A DNA stretch of 64,000 bases from Ficedula albicollis (Eukaryota; Chordata; Aves; Passeriformes; Muscicapidae). How positions within the stretch are numbered: position 1 is the first letter of the stretch; each line of letters begins with the position of its first letter. The stretch is from NCBI RefSeq assembly GCF_000247815.1, contig NC_021686.1:4790037-4854036 (forward strand). The letters run 5' to 3'. The notes beneath the pieces were generated by a model. That model saw only the letters and a program-made list of their open reading frames with translations. It made no database searches and was not told the origin of the DNA. A program made the position numbers and the translations under genes. Of the stretch, positions 1 to 12,620 are shown piece after piece.

Positions 1-3000
1 GGTTTGGTGGAAGCCCAGGGGTGGCAGTGCTGCCCATTTGATAGCGGAGTTTGGACCTGAGCTGCTCCTGCTGCCTGGGGAGTGGCAGCAGAAGGGAACA
101 CAGTACAGCCTGCACGGTACCAACAGCAGATTTTAAAACATTCCCTGATTCTGGTGCAATGCCTGAATGCTTTTTTATTCTTCTTATCAGTAGAGTTGGA
201 GCCCAGATACTCAGTACAATTTTTCTTTAGTTAATGATAGTTCCCCAATATCAGAATTGCTTGAGGCTAAATGATTCATTTTAGTAAAGGCTCATGTTAG
301 TAACTCTATGAGATTAAGTAATTTAGCTAATTCTTCAGAACTTTGCTCTTTTTATCAAGACATCTTTTCACTTACACAGTAGAAAAGGATGGTTTGTTTA
401 CCAGCTTTTACTTGTGAAATGTTTTAAAACTGTAAACAGTTCCTCTCAGTGTCAGTTTAATGAAGCAGATGACAAGAAAAGAGTTTGAAGTTTGGGATCA
501 CTTCCACGCAAATGGAGTGATGTTACACTCGGATGGCTCTTTGCAACACAAGAGCAGTTAAAGGTCCACTGCAACTCAGAGTGGTTCAGCACTCTACAGA
601 ACAAAAGGATGACTGTGCTCTGTAAATCTATGTACAATGAACAAAAATATTGTTTTGTAGCCTCAGTGTTTAAATATTACTTCATGACAACTTTTGCACC
701 TGGTTACAAAACATTAACTTTGAAACTCGAGAAGTTTTGGCACTATTTGAATACCTGTCAATACAGCAGCCAGAAAGAAAAATTGTGTATTAGAAGAACA
801 CGTCTTAGGCTGTAACAGGAGACACTAAAAAATGCTTATGATAGAAATTGATGCTTAAAATATAAAGAATAAAAAAATCCCAGATTTTTAAACAACTCTG
901 GAAAATATGAAAATATAGACAGAGCCCCCATTTCTTTTCTAAAGAACATCCAGACATGGGGCTGGAAGAAAACCCCAGGTTTTCTGTCATTTTTTGAGAT
1001 GTCCTAAGGACAGTTCAGGCTGTGCTTCTAAGTGCTTCTATAAAGGATGCTTAGCTGCCTGCATTGGAAAGAACCTCTGCAGTCTGGAGGTCTCAGTGGT
1101 CCTGCAGTCACACCTGCCTTAGATTGAGCCTTTCCAGGTGCATCCCAGCATTCTTGCTGTGAGCCAGTTGAAGTTTTGGAAATTGGTACTAGATAATGAA
1201 TGGATTTCTTTATATCCCCTCAAGATATCAACCTATTTTTATTTTATTTTTAAGCAAGAAAGCTAGCTAAAGAAAGAGCATTCTGTCAGCAAAAGCCTGG
1301 TAATATATATTAGCTTTTATAAGACAAGGAAAAATCACAGCCCTTTGTTTTGGAATATCATTCTTCTACCCCTTGGAAAGATGCCCTGGGCAGTGCAGGA
1401 AGAGACCTTAGATCAGGGTATGGAAGTTGCCTCCTGCTAGATGCAAACTGAAGTTTAATATCTATTTCTTTACAGATTCAATTCCTGCTTCTATTAGCCA
1501 GACAGTTAAAAAATGTTTAACATCTTCAACTTCATCAGGAATTGCATTTTTGTTTTTCTGTTTTGAGGTCTAACAGAAAGCCAAGCTGCCATCTCAGCAC
1601 TAGTGTTAGATGGTTCTGTAGTAAGGATCAGGAATTTAAATGTCTCTGTTGCCGTGTAATGTCCAGGCCAAAGTGAAGTCAGGCTCTCTTGAAGAGCATC
1701 TCTTTTTTGATGGTGAAATTTAAAGAGGGATTTTTATTACACAAGCATCTCCACATCTCCACATAAAGAGCAATATAGAAATATTTCAGACTCTGAACAG
1801 AGAACAAGGATATTTTTCCATTTGGTGTGACTACAAAACATTTGTTCTTAGTCAAGTCCTATCTATGCCTGCAGAACTAAAGTGCAGAATTTGAGCTGGA
1901 TGGAATAAGGCCACTCCTTCTTCCTCTCCAGCTACTCTGATGTCTTAATATGGCAGAAAATGGAAACCGATTGTACTCCTAATTTTTGAGTCTCACAGAA
2001 AGTGTGGTTCAAGACTACAGTTTTCAAATTGCTAGAAACTGCATATGGCATGAACTGTATGAATAATGCGATCACATCATCAGTTTTCACTTTCCAAACC
2101 TTGTGAAAGTTATCAGCATGTCAAAGATGGGGAATCTTGGACACTTTCAGGAAATAAAGAACCCCAGACAAACTGATGCCCATGACTTACTTTTATGTGG
2201 CCATCCATACATGCCAAGAGTGTATCTTTACTTCAGCTGTGAGGTAGAGTAAATCTGGGGGAAATGGAGCACCTCAGCATGACCTTTGCAGCAGGCTGCA
2301 GATGAGCAGCTGTGAGGGTGATCTCACACCCTGAGTGTCATCCTGGCAGCTCCTCCCGTGGCTATTGCCCTGGGCTGCAGCATGCTACAACACCAGGCAA
2401 GGACTGCTGGTGAGACACAGAGGGCAGGAGAGCTGAAAGCCACATTTCATCATTCTGGAGGAAAGAAAAAAGGAGAGGAGATGTACCGTTCTGCCTTTGT
2501 AGTCTGGAAATGGAAAGAGTTTCTCAGAAAAAAATAAGCAGCTCCTTCATTTTCAGACCAGACATATGGCCCAGATACTGCCAGAAGATCCAGGTGGCAT
2601 CCTGGGCATGGAGAAGGACAGTGATGGGTCTCATTGCTGTGCAGTGGCTGAACCCCCATGGCTTTGCTATTTTTGTCATGCATTGTGCACTCTGTAACTT
2701 CCCAGTGACTTCTGTGGGAGAACTTGACCCCCAGAAAATGATAATACGGTGTCTTTAGAAAAAGCTAATGCTTTTTATTGTTCATAATTTTTTCTGGGCT
2801 TTGGAAAGCAATGCAATATAGGACAGGCTGCCCACAGCTATCTTGCAGCACTGAAGTGATGTTAACTCATTTTTCATCCTCACCAAATTGTAGCACCAAC
2901 TGTAGACAGCTGTAGACAGCACTTGGTGGTGGAAACACATGACAGCAGAGACACCTCCTTGTGTGACTTAATGATGAACTAAATATGGGAAAGCTGACAA

Positions 3001-5872
3001 TTTACCAAGTTTCAGCAGAGAAAGGAGCCATTTTTTTTTCTTCTTAGCCACTATGATGCAGTAGGTAACCATTTTGTTTGAGTAATAGATGAGATTATTA
3101 TAATCTTATGCAACCACTCAGTTTTAATCAACTGAGTGAGAAATCTTGGGTTTTTTATCAGAGGGCAGTAGATAAAAAGTGGCACCTTCACAGGTTGTTC
3201 TGAAGGGACCACTCACCTCCTCTCTTTTGAATTGGAGCTGTTTCAGAGGGAGTTATGTACTGGGTGAAAATGCCTTGATTGACAGAGACTGAAATCTAAA
3301 TACAGATAGATATTGGGGGGTATGCAGAAAATATTTCTATTCATTGGTTTTCATAGCAAGTATGTAAAGTGAAACAAAAACAGTAGGGAAAAAAACTGAA
3401 TTTCCTGATTAATAGTTCAAAATGACAAAACAAATCTGTTTTTAGGCACTGCATGGAAACTTAGTGGTTTTGGGAGATCCAAACAGTCCTTGCAATTACA
3501 AAAACACCCTGTTAATGGCGTTAATTGTGCACTTGTTCCAGTAAGGAATGAGTCTTTTCTTTCTTACCAGGAGACCAAATATTTAATTGATGAAGGAAGA
3601 GAGCGATCTTTAAAATAAAAACTTTGTCTTCTCATAGACATAAACTGTATTTCAGAACTACTGCCTATGGCTATTCTGTCCCAACACAAATCTGAACATT
3701 TGCATAACATCTTTGCTGTTTGAATTGGACATTCAGACCTCTGCAAAAATCTGGTGTCTGCAATTCTACTAATGTTGAGATAAAATATTCCTTTAGAGAG
3801 GAGACAGTATTTTGGGCTGCATAAGTCAGAATATGTGCATTTCACAATCCATTGTGGTGGGGGGAAAGAGATACAGCCTAAATCCTGCGAATGTAGTGGG
3901 TTTAGGCCCAACTCTGGCCACTTTCCCTGCTAAATAATGACACTTACAAATACCAAGCTCAGTACCAAATGTTCCTGTTCAACTGCAGTTTATCAGTGAT
4001 GTGGTGGGATGACTTGAGCTCTGTGCCAGCTGCCCACACATCCATGCACTCCATTCCTCTCAGCAGGGTGGGGGAGAGAAGGAGATGGAAGGCTGGTGGG
4101 CCAGGACAGGCTCTGTCCTTTCTGAGAGGAAAGGACACCTCCTGCTCTCCTGATGTGTCCCCAGCCGGCTGAGGCTCGGGGGTGACCAGCATGGGCTGTG
4201 CCTGGCACAGGGCAGCTGCAGGCTCCCCAGCCCTGCTGCTGACATTCAGTGTTTCTGTAGCTTTAATGTTCTGTGCAGGGGTTGTCAACAAGCTTAACAG
4301 CAGAGCCCACCACCTTCAGAAAGAGAATGTGAAACCAAATCTGACTCTGATTTTCTTTGTGCTGAATAATAGCATTTGTGCCTTTTATGTGCATTTTTTC
4401 TGCTTGCCTGTTTGAAATGCTACAGCACCTTCAGATAGATGACAGAAATAACTGTTCCAGGCACTAATTAGGTGGGTTGATGCAGAAATTGAGAGATGCT
4501 GCCCATAATGCAGGCACAAGAGCAGGCTGCAGAGGATTGCCCCAGTCCTGCAGGGTCGGAGGTGCTGCATCCTGCTCTTGCTTTTGGGCTCTGATTCACT
4601 CCCTGCCAGGTCTCCATGCAGAAGCATTCCACTTCATGGGCAGAGATGGATGACAGGCTTTTGGGGCTGGGGTGGGAGACTGCTGTTATGTAGTTTACCA
4701 ACAGATGCACTCTCCTTGCTGGTGATAATTGCTGAATGTTTCTGCAGCCTCGGAGTGTAGTCATTCTGCTGCTACAATAGGGTGTCATTTCACCCTAAGT
4801 GGCAGGGTGAATCATGGTAAGTACAGTATATCTAGCAGAACAAGTAATTTGCTGACTTAGTGCTATCTGTATCTCATGATATGCAGGTAAGTAAGGCAAT
4901 TTTTCCTAAAAGAAGGAGTAAAAAGCTAAAATTGCTTTTTCTTTATTCCCCTACTCTCTGTCTTCCCTCCCCCTGCTACCCATGATGATTAGACAAAAGC
5001 CAACTAAAGGCAGAAAAAAGAATCACTTCTGGTAGACTTAGTACTGCCTGAGTCATCAATCCTTCACAAAGACCTGGGGCCCACTTCCTTTTCATTTTAT
5101 TCCTTTGGCTTTTAGATTTATAATGTTGTTAGGAAAAAGAGATTCAGCCTCTTGGTCTATAAGAACCTGTTTAAACATAAAGAGGCATTTACTTACAAAT
5201 AGCACCGTATTGCCTATGCATTTATCTTGACAGTCCAGTTTAATTTATAAAGCATAATGTGCTTGTAACTCAGCCTGAGAAATGTAGTTTAGCAAGCACT
5301 ATTGACTTACTAAATCTCCCTTCTCCCTCTTATTGTAAATCTGATAAACCTCAAGAAGCATTCTGGGTACTAGAGAATCTAAATAGTAAAGTGGGGTTCT
5401 TCAAGATGATCTCGATAATACTTCACTTAAAGCTGCAAGTTGAAGCAATAGTTTATCCTATTGTGAAGTGGTTTAATCTTTCCTTGATCATTTCTCAAAG
5501 ATGTGGATGTGCTGTACAGTAAAATTGCCAGATTTGTGCTGAATTGCAGCTTTAGAAGCCATTATTCTGAAAAGGTTATCTAAATGGAATGGCTTTAAGA
5601 TGACTTGTAAAGTCATTAGAAGACTTCTAGCCCTTTATGTGTTTGACCGTACAACCTGTTGTGATTCATTTGGACTCTGAGATGCAGCTTTAAATCTGTT
5701 TGCTCCCTGATTTGCAAAGGGAAGTGTGTGTTCTCCCATTTCTGACAAAGGCAGTGCAACATTTTATTTTAGCTTCCTGCTCATACACAGATCAGTTATG
5801 TAAATCCCATAACAATGATCTCTTTGCCATATAAATTGTGCCAGAAAGATAAAAGGTTGAATCACAGGTTAT
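1..5872. other. Noncoding stretch, no gene recognised
   Basis: Mostly AT-rich single-copy sequence with GC-richer pockets at about 2230-2420, 4010-4260 and 4500-4700. The only small structures I see are an 11 bp direct repeat (ctgtagacagc, twice in a row near 2900-2921) and a short repeat of acatctcc near 1750. Open frames of 60-115 codons occur on both strands but have no recognisable domain, composition or splice-site context. Confidence 0.6.
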
Positions 5873-6004
5873 AAGCTTAAACACAGACTTCTCACTGCCA
5901 GTGCCTGAATCCTCTCACCCTAATGCTTTAACTGCTTCAAGCTTAAACACAGACTTCTCACTGCCAGTGCTTGAATCCTCTCACCCGAATGCTTTAACTG
6001 CTTC
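5873..6004. repeat. Tandem doublet, 66 bp unit x 2
   Basis: Two head-to-tail copies, 5873-5938 and 5939-6004, begin with aagcttaaacacagactt. They are the same length and I find two substitutions between them (a C/T and a T/G). There is no third copy and no partial copy on either side. The unit resembles no repeat family I know, so this looks like a local duplication of single-copy DNA. Confidence 0.95.
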
Positions 6005-7669
6005 TCAATTCTCAGAGAAAATCTAAGTTCCAAGTTTCAAAGAAATCTGGCTCCTCAAAAAATATGTATTTTCTACATTTCTTATATTACTTCTGGCAAC
6101 TTAACACCTGTTTTAGCAATCAAGTTACATTTTATGTTTGTTTGTTTTGTCATGTTTTAAAAATATGCTTAGAAGTAGTTTAACATTGCTGCCTTCTCTT
6201 ATTCTGCTTTGTGATATGGCAATAGCTAATGACAGCTTTTTAATGACTGATTCTGGCAAATACCCAGCTTTTCTTATTGATTCTTATTATTTACACTTTG
6301 ATAACTTCTCAGAATTTTAAAATATATTTTCATTTGAGGTTTATTTTAAATATTTTGCCCATTGGATAACCAAATGAGATAAAGTACTTTTTCTGTGGTC
6401 CATGACAAATTTCCAGCTATACTGTCTCCTATAAATATGTTCTCACTCTCTGAGTATGCAAGAGATTAGTGAGACACCATTTGTATCTGTCTCTACATCC
6501 TTAGCATCATAATATTCTCTCCTGTGAGTGTCTTCTCTATTAAGATTTTCTCTTAATAACTTTCTTCAACCTAACTTTTGTATTCAGTTCTTCCAGTCAG
6601 TTTTTCATTACCAACCTTGATCTAGCAAGATGTGACAGAGAGATTATTCCAGCACAAATGGGAGAGGATGCTATCTGTCCATGGACAGATGGCTCAGCAG
6701 TCCCCTGCACTAAATAACTGAGTCCCAAGCCTCTCCTTTCTCCAACTGTGCACCTTCCACTAGAACAAAGGACAAATTTATTTATTATCTGTATTTACGA
6801 TGGCAATATCTTTTTCATGTTCAGGTAAAGCATTTTTCATCACTGATCACAGAGAGAAATGGCCTCAATGTCGTGAACAGTTTGAATAAAAAACTGTGGA
6901 CCCCACAACCTTATGGGGAAGAACCAATTAAAGTACTGTGATTTTCTGGTGTTATTTTTGGTTAGATTGATGTAAATTCTGAAAGAGTTGAAGGTTCTTA
7001 GATAGGTTATTCATATTTAGACAAATGGCAGTGAGGATGAGGCTGGACCTTGTGCACTTGACCACAAAAGCAAGCCAAGTTCTCGTCTCTGCTATTGGTT
7101 TCAAGCACATAGCAGCAGGCTAATTTTAAATGTTTCTCTTTTAGGAGACCCTGCAAGTCTGTAGCTTTCTTTCTGAATCGAGTAAAACAGTAGTCTAATT
7201 ATCACATAAATCCTGTACTGTGAATAAGTAGAAAAAAATCACAAGGTATTCAACTTTATTGGGTGCCCCATTACTTTTTAGGGGAATGGAGATCAAATTT
7301 TTGTGTTGACTACAATGAAAGGAATGCTTTGCAGTATAGAAAGGATATTTGCAGGTAATAAGAATGCCATGTACAAAGCAGGACTTCTGTGAAAAGTGAT
7401 AAACCCCAAGGTGTCTAAAAACTTGAACAAAAGTGTTTTATCATCTCAGTATGGAAAGGAATAGTTCTTATTTTCTTTATTGAAACCAGTCAGGCAGAAA
7501 AAGAAAGGTAATGAGGAAGTGATTATTCAATTAAAAGTTGTCTTGGAGGAAAAAAATATCAGCACTTTGGAGAGGCTTGTAATTTCTGAATTCCAGATTC
7601 AATAAAATCTCAGACAACTTCATTATCAGTAAAGTAAGGTTTAATGATTGCAAACAGAAAAACAATTTA
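6005..7669. other. Noncoding stretch, nothing recognised
   Basis: AT-rich sequence with many A and T runs. I see no repeat family, exon-like frame or RNA gene. Between 6240 and 6360 the sequence is almost entirely A, T and C-poor. Confidence 0.55.
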
Positions 7670-7807
7670 AAGCTGCAAAACATAGAATGGAACTCTGATC
7701 CAACGTAACCTCAAGCGTTCACTGAGATGGACGCTTGCAAGCTGCAAAACATAGAATGGAACTCTGATCCAATGTAACCTCAAGCATTCACTGAGATGGA
7801 CACTTGC
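7670..7807. repeat. Tandem doublet, 69 bp unit x 2
   Basis: Copies 7670-7738 and 7739-7807 begin with aagctgcaaaacatagaa. I find three differences between them. All three are C-to-T or G-to-A type changes, and two remove a CpG (caacg/caatg, gcgtt/gcatt), as expected from CpG decay after duplication. No third copy is present. Confidence 0.95.
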
Positions 7808-7965
7808 AGAGTTAAATTGTGACTTGGATCACATTCCAGCCTGCAACAATGGTTTGCATGTCCAGCTATCAATAAAAGATGAGCTTGAGAGGAAGTGGCT
7901 ATGAAGAGTTTGATGTTAGGGCCATTGCAGGCTGGTGTCACCCTGTCCCAGCCCCTCAAAGAAAC

Positions 7966-8005
7966 CTTTCCAGCAGACCAGTTCACTTTCCAGCAGACCA
8001 GTTCC
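7966..8005. repeat. Short tandem doublet, 20 bp unit x 2
   Basis: The block ctttccagcagaccagttc occurs at 7966 and again at 7986. It lies only 160 bp downstream of the 69 bp doublet, so two independent duplications sit close together. Confidence 0.9.
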
Positions 8006-9001
8006 CTTGTGTTTTGCCACCAGCCTCCACAGGGAAAGAAAAAAATAAGACTGAAGTATAAGCATGATTTCATAACAGCAATTTGTGTACACAGTGGGTA
8101 TCTGGTGCTCTGTGCTGGCTGTTAGGGGTAGAGCAAAGCTGAGGTTCTGGCTGGATATTTATACAAGGGTTGGTCCCTGGAGGCTCTCATCAGGCCACAC
8201 AACCTGGGCAGGCTTTTGGAAGCAATCAGCTGATGCTTAGGGGATTTGCACATGGAGCAGAGATAAGATTGACCAGGGTTAGCTCTCAATAAAGGAGTTC
8301 AGGTGCTTGGCTTTGTGTGGGCTAATTGAACAAGTGAACAGCTATTGCCTGTGGGGCCCTGGAAGCTCAGGTACTGCTCATGGCACTGCACCCTGCAGAC
8401 ACCTAACCAAAATCAATGTGTTTCCAAAAGAGCTCAGTGGCTCAGGAGCTACTGAGTGCTGAGCACTTAGGGAAATGTGGTCAGTTTATTTTAATGTGAT
8501 TTATTTGACTCAAGATCAAGATACAAAGTAAATCACTTTTATGTTTCCTTAGCAGTACAGCTGGAATCTATTCGTGCACGTTATCTGTGGCTGCTTTCTG
8601 ACATTTGTGTGTTTATTATGCACAGCAATTAAACACCCCTTTTTCCTAGACAAATTAGAGCTGTGCAAGTTTGTGAATCTGCTGGCAGGCTTACAAATCT
8701 TGCTGTGCAGAGCTCACAGCGTTTTCTAATTTTTCTGTGTCATGATGTATCTTGTATGACTAGGGTTGTTTCATTTTCATAGCAAAGCTGTAATGATTTC
8801 ATACTGATTAAGTGGAAATAATGCCAACTTCTGGAGCTTCTTTACTTAGATTTCAGAATGCTGTACCACACATACCTCATCTTACGTGAGAGAGGAGGAA
8901 ATGTGTTCCTAAACTCACATGCACACACGTGTGAGGGTGTGCATATTGGCACACGTTTTGAGCAGCGTTTGCATGTATGCATGAGGCTGGAGTACTCAGG
9001 T
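8006..9001. other. Noncoding stretch with a conserved-element-like core
   Basis: No gene or repeat family is recognised. About 8540-8790 reads like vertebrate conserved noncoding sequence: even AT/GC mix and several TAAT and TTATGCA-type homeodomain or POU-like words. At 8917-8970 there is a CA/TG-rich, partly palindromic stretch around cacacacgtgtg. Both remarks are impressions from base composition, not from alignment. Confidence 0.4.
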
Positions 9002-9139
9002 GATTACTGTGAGCTGCTGACGGTGATAAGTGAAGTGATGCGATCTCCTGCCCCGTGAGCGTGAACACCCCCGGATTACTGTGAGCTGCTGACGGTGATA
9101 AGTGATGTGATCTCCTGCCCCGTGAGCGTGAACACCCCC
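9002..9139. repeat. Tandem doublet, 72/66 bp, CpG-containing
   Basis: Copy one spans 9002-9073 and copy two 9074-9139. Both start with gattactgtgagctgctg and end in a run of Cs. Copy two lacks about 6 bp found in copy one near 9034-9044, otherwise the two are nearly identical. Each copy carries several CpG dinucleotides, which are rare elsewhere in the window. Confidence 0.93.
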
Positions 9140-9420
9140 TTGTGCTGTGCAAGTTCTCAGCACAGCCCCTGGCGGTGCCCGGAGCAGAGCAGGACGGGTC
9201 TGTGTGCTGTGTGTGCCCAGCAGGATCACGGAGGGACGATGTGTTTGTTCCCGTGTGGCTGAGGAGTCCCGGTGCTGCTGGCTCCCCACGCACCCTGCAG
9301 GCTCTGGAAGGCCAACAGGTAGACAGCTGTTGGGCTCGCACAACAGACAGCCAGGCTGGCAGTACATCAGAGAGGAACTGGGCACGTTTACAGGAGAAAC
9401 CCATCAAAAATACGTTGAAA
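9140..9420. other. Small CpG-richer, GC-richer patch
   Basis: Together with the doublet just upstream, roughly 400 bp contain about twenty CpGs by hand count, against very few in neighbouring DNA. Frames are open on both strands because GC-rich sequence has few stop codons. I see no promoter motif or exon. It could be a small unmethylated CpG cluster or simply a GC-rich insertion relic. Confidence 0.4.
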
Positions 9421-11943
9421 TCAACATATTCCCACCAAATGTTTTGATTTTTACATGTGGAGTGTTTTTCCATCAGAAAACCCACTGGAAGGTTTCCAGT
9501 AATTTTTTTTTTCCCCCCTCAGATTCTCTAGCAGAACCAAAGTAAAAGTAATCATCATTTAGTGAGCGTTTTCTGTGATAAAGTGTGAGATGCCTCAGAG
9601 GGAAATTCTGAGAGCTGCAGAACAATGATACTGTTTGGTATCTCTGATAATCCCCTTGCAAGATTTCGGTATCTCTTAGTGGCCACTTTGCATGCTCAGT
9701 TCCAGAAGTTTACCCCTGTAACTGAAGAAACGTGTTCTGATAAAGTTGGATGTGCATCTCACATTGCATAGGTGACTTAACCAGAAGAAATTCCATGTGT
9801 CACAGCAAGAAATTAGGTCCTCCAGCCCAAAGGGTGGATTCAGCATACCACGAGATATTTTCAGAATTTAAATTTTATCAGTGTGATGTGTATGTTTATG
9901 GGGTTATCTTCATCTTAGAAAACTATAAGTGAGGAGGACTGGAAGGAAAAAGCTGCCAACAATTTACTGCAAATATGTGAAAGTCAAGGGAAAAAAGACA
10001 TGGTGAAAAGGATATTATCCAGAGTAAAAATAGGAATTTATTTATCTCTCTGTCCCCGTTTCAGGTGGACTTAAATTAGAAAATTTTGCAGAATGATGAA
10101 CATAAAGAGGAGGGGCTCCTGCAAGATGAAAACAAATGCAAAAGGACAGACAAAAAGGGGCAGGAACTGTACCACCACAGCCAGTTGCATCCAGGAATGA
10201 ACTAAGTTCATCTTAGTTTGAAATTCCAAGAGGCAAACTGGGAGTGAGGGGCAGTGGAAGCAGCTGTGGAAGGTACAGAGTCCATGTGGATAAAGGCTTT
10301 TGAGGAGCACAGCATTGTACAGAACCATCAGCAGGGTTTCTCCTTTCTCTTCTTTCCCAAATATAAAAGCCAGCAGCAGAGGGAGCAGAAAATCTTCCCC
10401 AGGCTCAGTGCTCAGGAGGAAAATACTATTTTCCTCTCTGTAATGCACCAGCTGAAAAGCTGTTTTTCTTTACTAAGTTGTAATTATACATGCCAGTGTT
10501 ACAGCACACAGCAGAGCCTGACTGAAATGTTTTGGCACCAAGTACTGTGACAGGATGTCAGCTTGGCAGGCTCTGTGCTCCTTCCAAGCCAGGCTGGGGC
10601 CAGAGCTGTGGGGCTGGGGGACTCCTGGATGGGCTGTGCACGGTGGGGACAAGTGGGTGTTGGGTTTCAGAGAAATGGGAGCTTGGCAAGGACCTCTGGG
10701 TGGGGACAGCACCCACCAGAATGCCCAGGAACAGAGTAATCCATGGGTACCTGCTCCTGAGAGAGAAATGAAAGGTCCAGAGCACAGATCTCTTCCCTGC
10801 TCAGAGGAAGGAGCTTTCTCTCCTTCTGGAGAATCAGCCTTTGGCAGAAATTGGTTGAAGCAGGATGGCCCAACCTTATAGTGGTGTCCCTGCTGCTTCC
10901 CTACCTTTGGCTCATGGAGAATTGCTGCTGCCCTTGCTGTGGCAGCACTTTGCTGGCAAATCACACCAGAAAAATACAAAGGAAAGGCTAGAGATTGCTT
11001 GAAAATCTTCTTTCACTTGGGGATTAGTGTTAGCCCTCCAAATTCCCGGTGATAATCTGATTTTTTTTAGGTAAAATTATGGTTTGGCATCAATATAAAT
11101 TCCTAAAATTAAGTTGTCTGCTTTTGTTGAACTTCTGTTTATGGAATTAAATGAAAATCCAGAATAAAATAATGTAGTGTGCCACAGAACTCCCAGGTAT
11201 AGTTGTAACTGAGGTGACTGTGAAGTTCATAAAAGTACTTGCTCACTTCAATATTTAAGGTTTGGTTAAGGTTCACTGCATCCAGAACCACAATTTGGGT
11301 GTGGGGCAGTGGGGTTACAGTATTTCCAGAGAGGCAAGGCAAAGATTGTCACTTCTATTGACACAGATTCCTTGAATCTCTGCGCCTCAAGCCCCACAGA
11401 AGTCTACATTGGAGATTTCCAGTTTGCAGTTTCTGCAGTCAGATCAGAGTGAGCTGCAGTGGATTTCAAATCCAATGAACAAATACTTTGACGTGAATTC
11501 AGCAAGAGTAAGGGTCATATTTAACCCAGAATGCTTTTTCCTTTCACTTTTTCCCAGTGTTGTTTTGAGGTTTGGCTTTTTGTTCAGAGATTTTTATTTT
11601 TTTTTGTCACAAAGGCAGTAGAAAGTGAGCTTTTTCTTCCCCCTTCTTGGAAAAAACGTTTTCTTTCAAAAGAAACATTTAAGCTTTTAGCTAATTCCCA
11701 GGGATACAGAGGGATATTCTGCAATAAGCTTCCCTCCAAAAAGAGGTTGGCTGCTGCCCTAATATTAAGAGCGGCAGGATTCCTTGGCTGTGGGGAAAAT
11801 GAGATGGTCCAGCTGATTGAGGTTATGACTGAGCCAAGATGAGTCAATTACCTCGATGTGCTGAGCAGCCATCCAGGGGCCAGCGGGGAGGAGAAGTGCC
11901 AGGCTCGTGCTCTGTGCTCTGACAGAAAACAGCTGCACAGGGA
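9421..11943. other. Noncoding stretch with a GC-rich block
   Basis: The flanks are AT-rich. About 10240-10960 is GC-richer and has overlapping open frames on both strands, the longest being 168 codons on the minus strand at 10473-10979. That product is rich in Pro, Ser and Gly, has no domain, and is matched by an equally open frame on the other strand, so it is not called. Below 10240 and above 10980 I see nothing specific. Confidence 0.5.
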
Positions 11944-12350
11944 TGGGGCTGGAGCTGGGGACAGGGCTGGGATTAGGACAGAGCTGGAGACGGGGCTGGG
12001 GAAGATAGAGCTGGGGGTGGGGATGGGGCTGGGATTAGGACAGAGTTGGAGACAGGGCTGGGATTAGGACAGAGCTGGAGATGGGGCTCGGGAAGATAGA
12101 GCTAGGGCTGGGGCTGGGGCTGGGGCTGGAGACAGGGCTGGGATTAGGACAGAGCTGGAGACAGGGCTGGGGCTGGGACAGGGCTGGGATTAGGATAGGG
12201 CTGGAGACAGAGCTTGGGGCTGGGACAGGGCTGGGGATAGAGCTTGGGGCTGGGATAGAGCTGGGGTTGGGGACAGAGGTGGGACTTGGGACAGGGCTGG
12301 AGACATTGCTGGGGCTGGGGACAGGGTAAGGATGGGGCTGGGGACAGAGT
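11944..12350 (+). repeat. G-rich minisatellite (GGGGCTGGGAC-type)
   Basis: About 400 bp of degenerate repeats built from gggctg and ggacagagctggaga words. The longer unit of about 29 bp contains gggattagga, which recurs at about 11969, 12031, 12060, 12140 and 12187. Spacing is irregular, with a hexamer expansion near 12105-12130. Nearly all G is on the plus strand. Many runs of three or four Gs within short distances give strong G-quadruplex potential on this strand. Frames are open in several phases (Gly/Leu-rich on plus, Pro/Ser-rich on minus), which follows from the repeat and is not evidence of coding. Confidence 0.93.
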
Positions 12351-12620
12351 TGCCACCACCACCACCTGCAGCAGCGCTTGCTTTGGTGCGCTGTACTGCG
12401 CTGGAGCTGCTGCCCTTGGAGCTGCTCTCTTTTCCGCTCTGGCAGTAAAAATTTGGAGGAGGCATTTGAAAGGCATCTCTTTTCCCAGTGCCTCCCCAAA
12501 CGTTTGTCAGGCGGGCAGAAGTTGCCGGTGGGTTGCTGAGGCGGGCGGTGCCGCGGATGCAGGAGGCCTTTGGCACTCGCCAGCAGCAGTAAACTCTGCA
12601 GCTCCTGCCAAACATTAATG
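12351..12620. other. CpG-richer patch beside the minisatellite
   Basis: After a short ccaccaccaccacc run, about 200 bp at 12380-12580 hold roughly a dozen CpGs by hand count, with words such as gcgggcgg and gccgcgg. It is GC-rich compared with both flanks. It might be a weak promoter-like or unmethylated CpG cluster, or a relic of the same GC-rich expansion. No TATA box, splice site or recognisable protein was found. Confidence 0.4.

Noticed and set aside
8877..9485. 202-codon minus frame with repeated SPSAAHSN peptides
   Set aside because: Repeated peptides come from the 9002-9139 doublet; the rest has no domain, and the opposite strand is also open because of high GC.
10473..10979. 168-codon minus frame
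   Set aside because: No domain or splice context; equally open frames on plus show it is a stop-poor GC-rich block.
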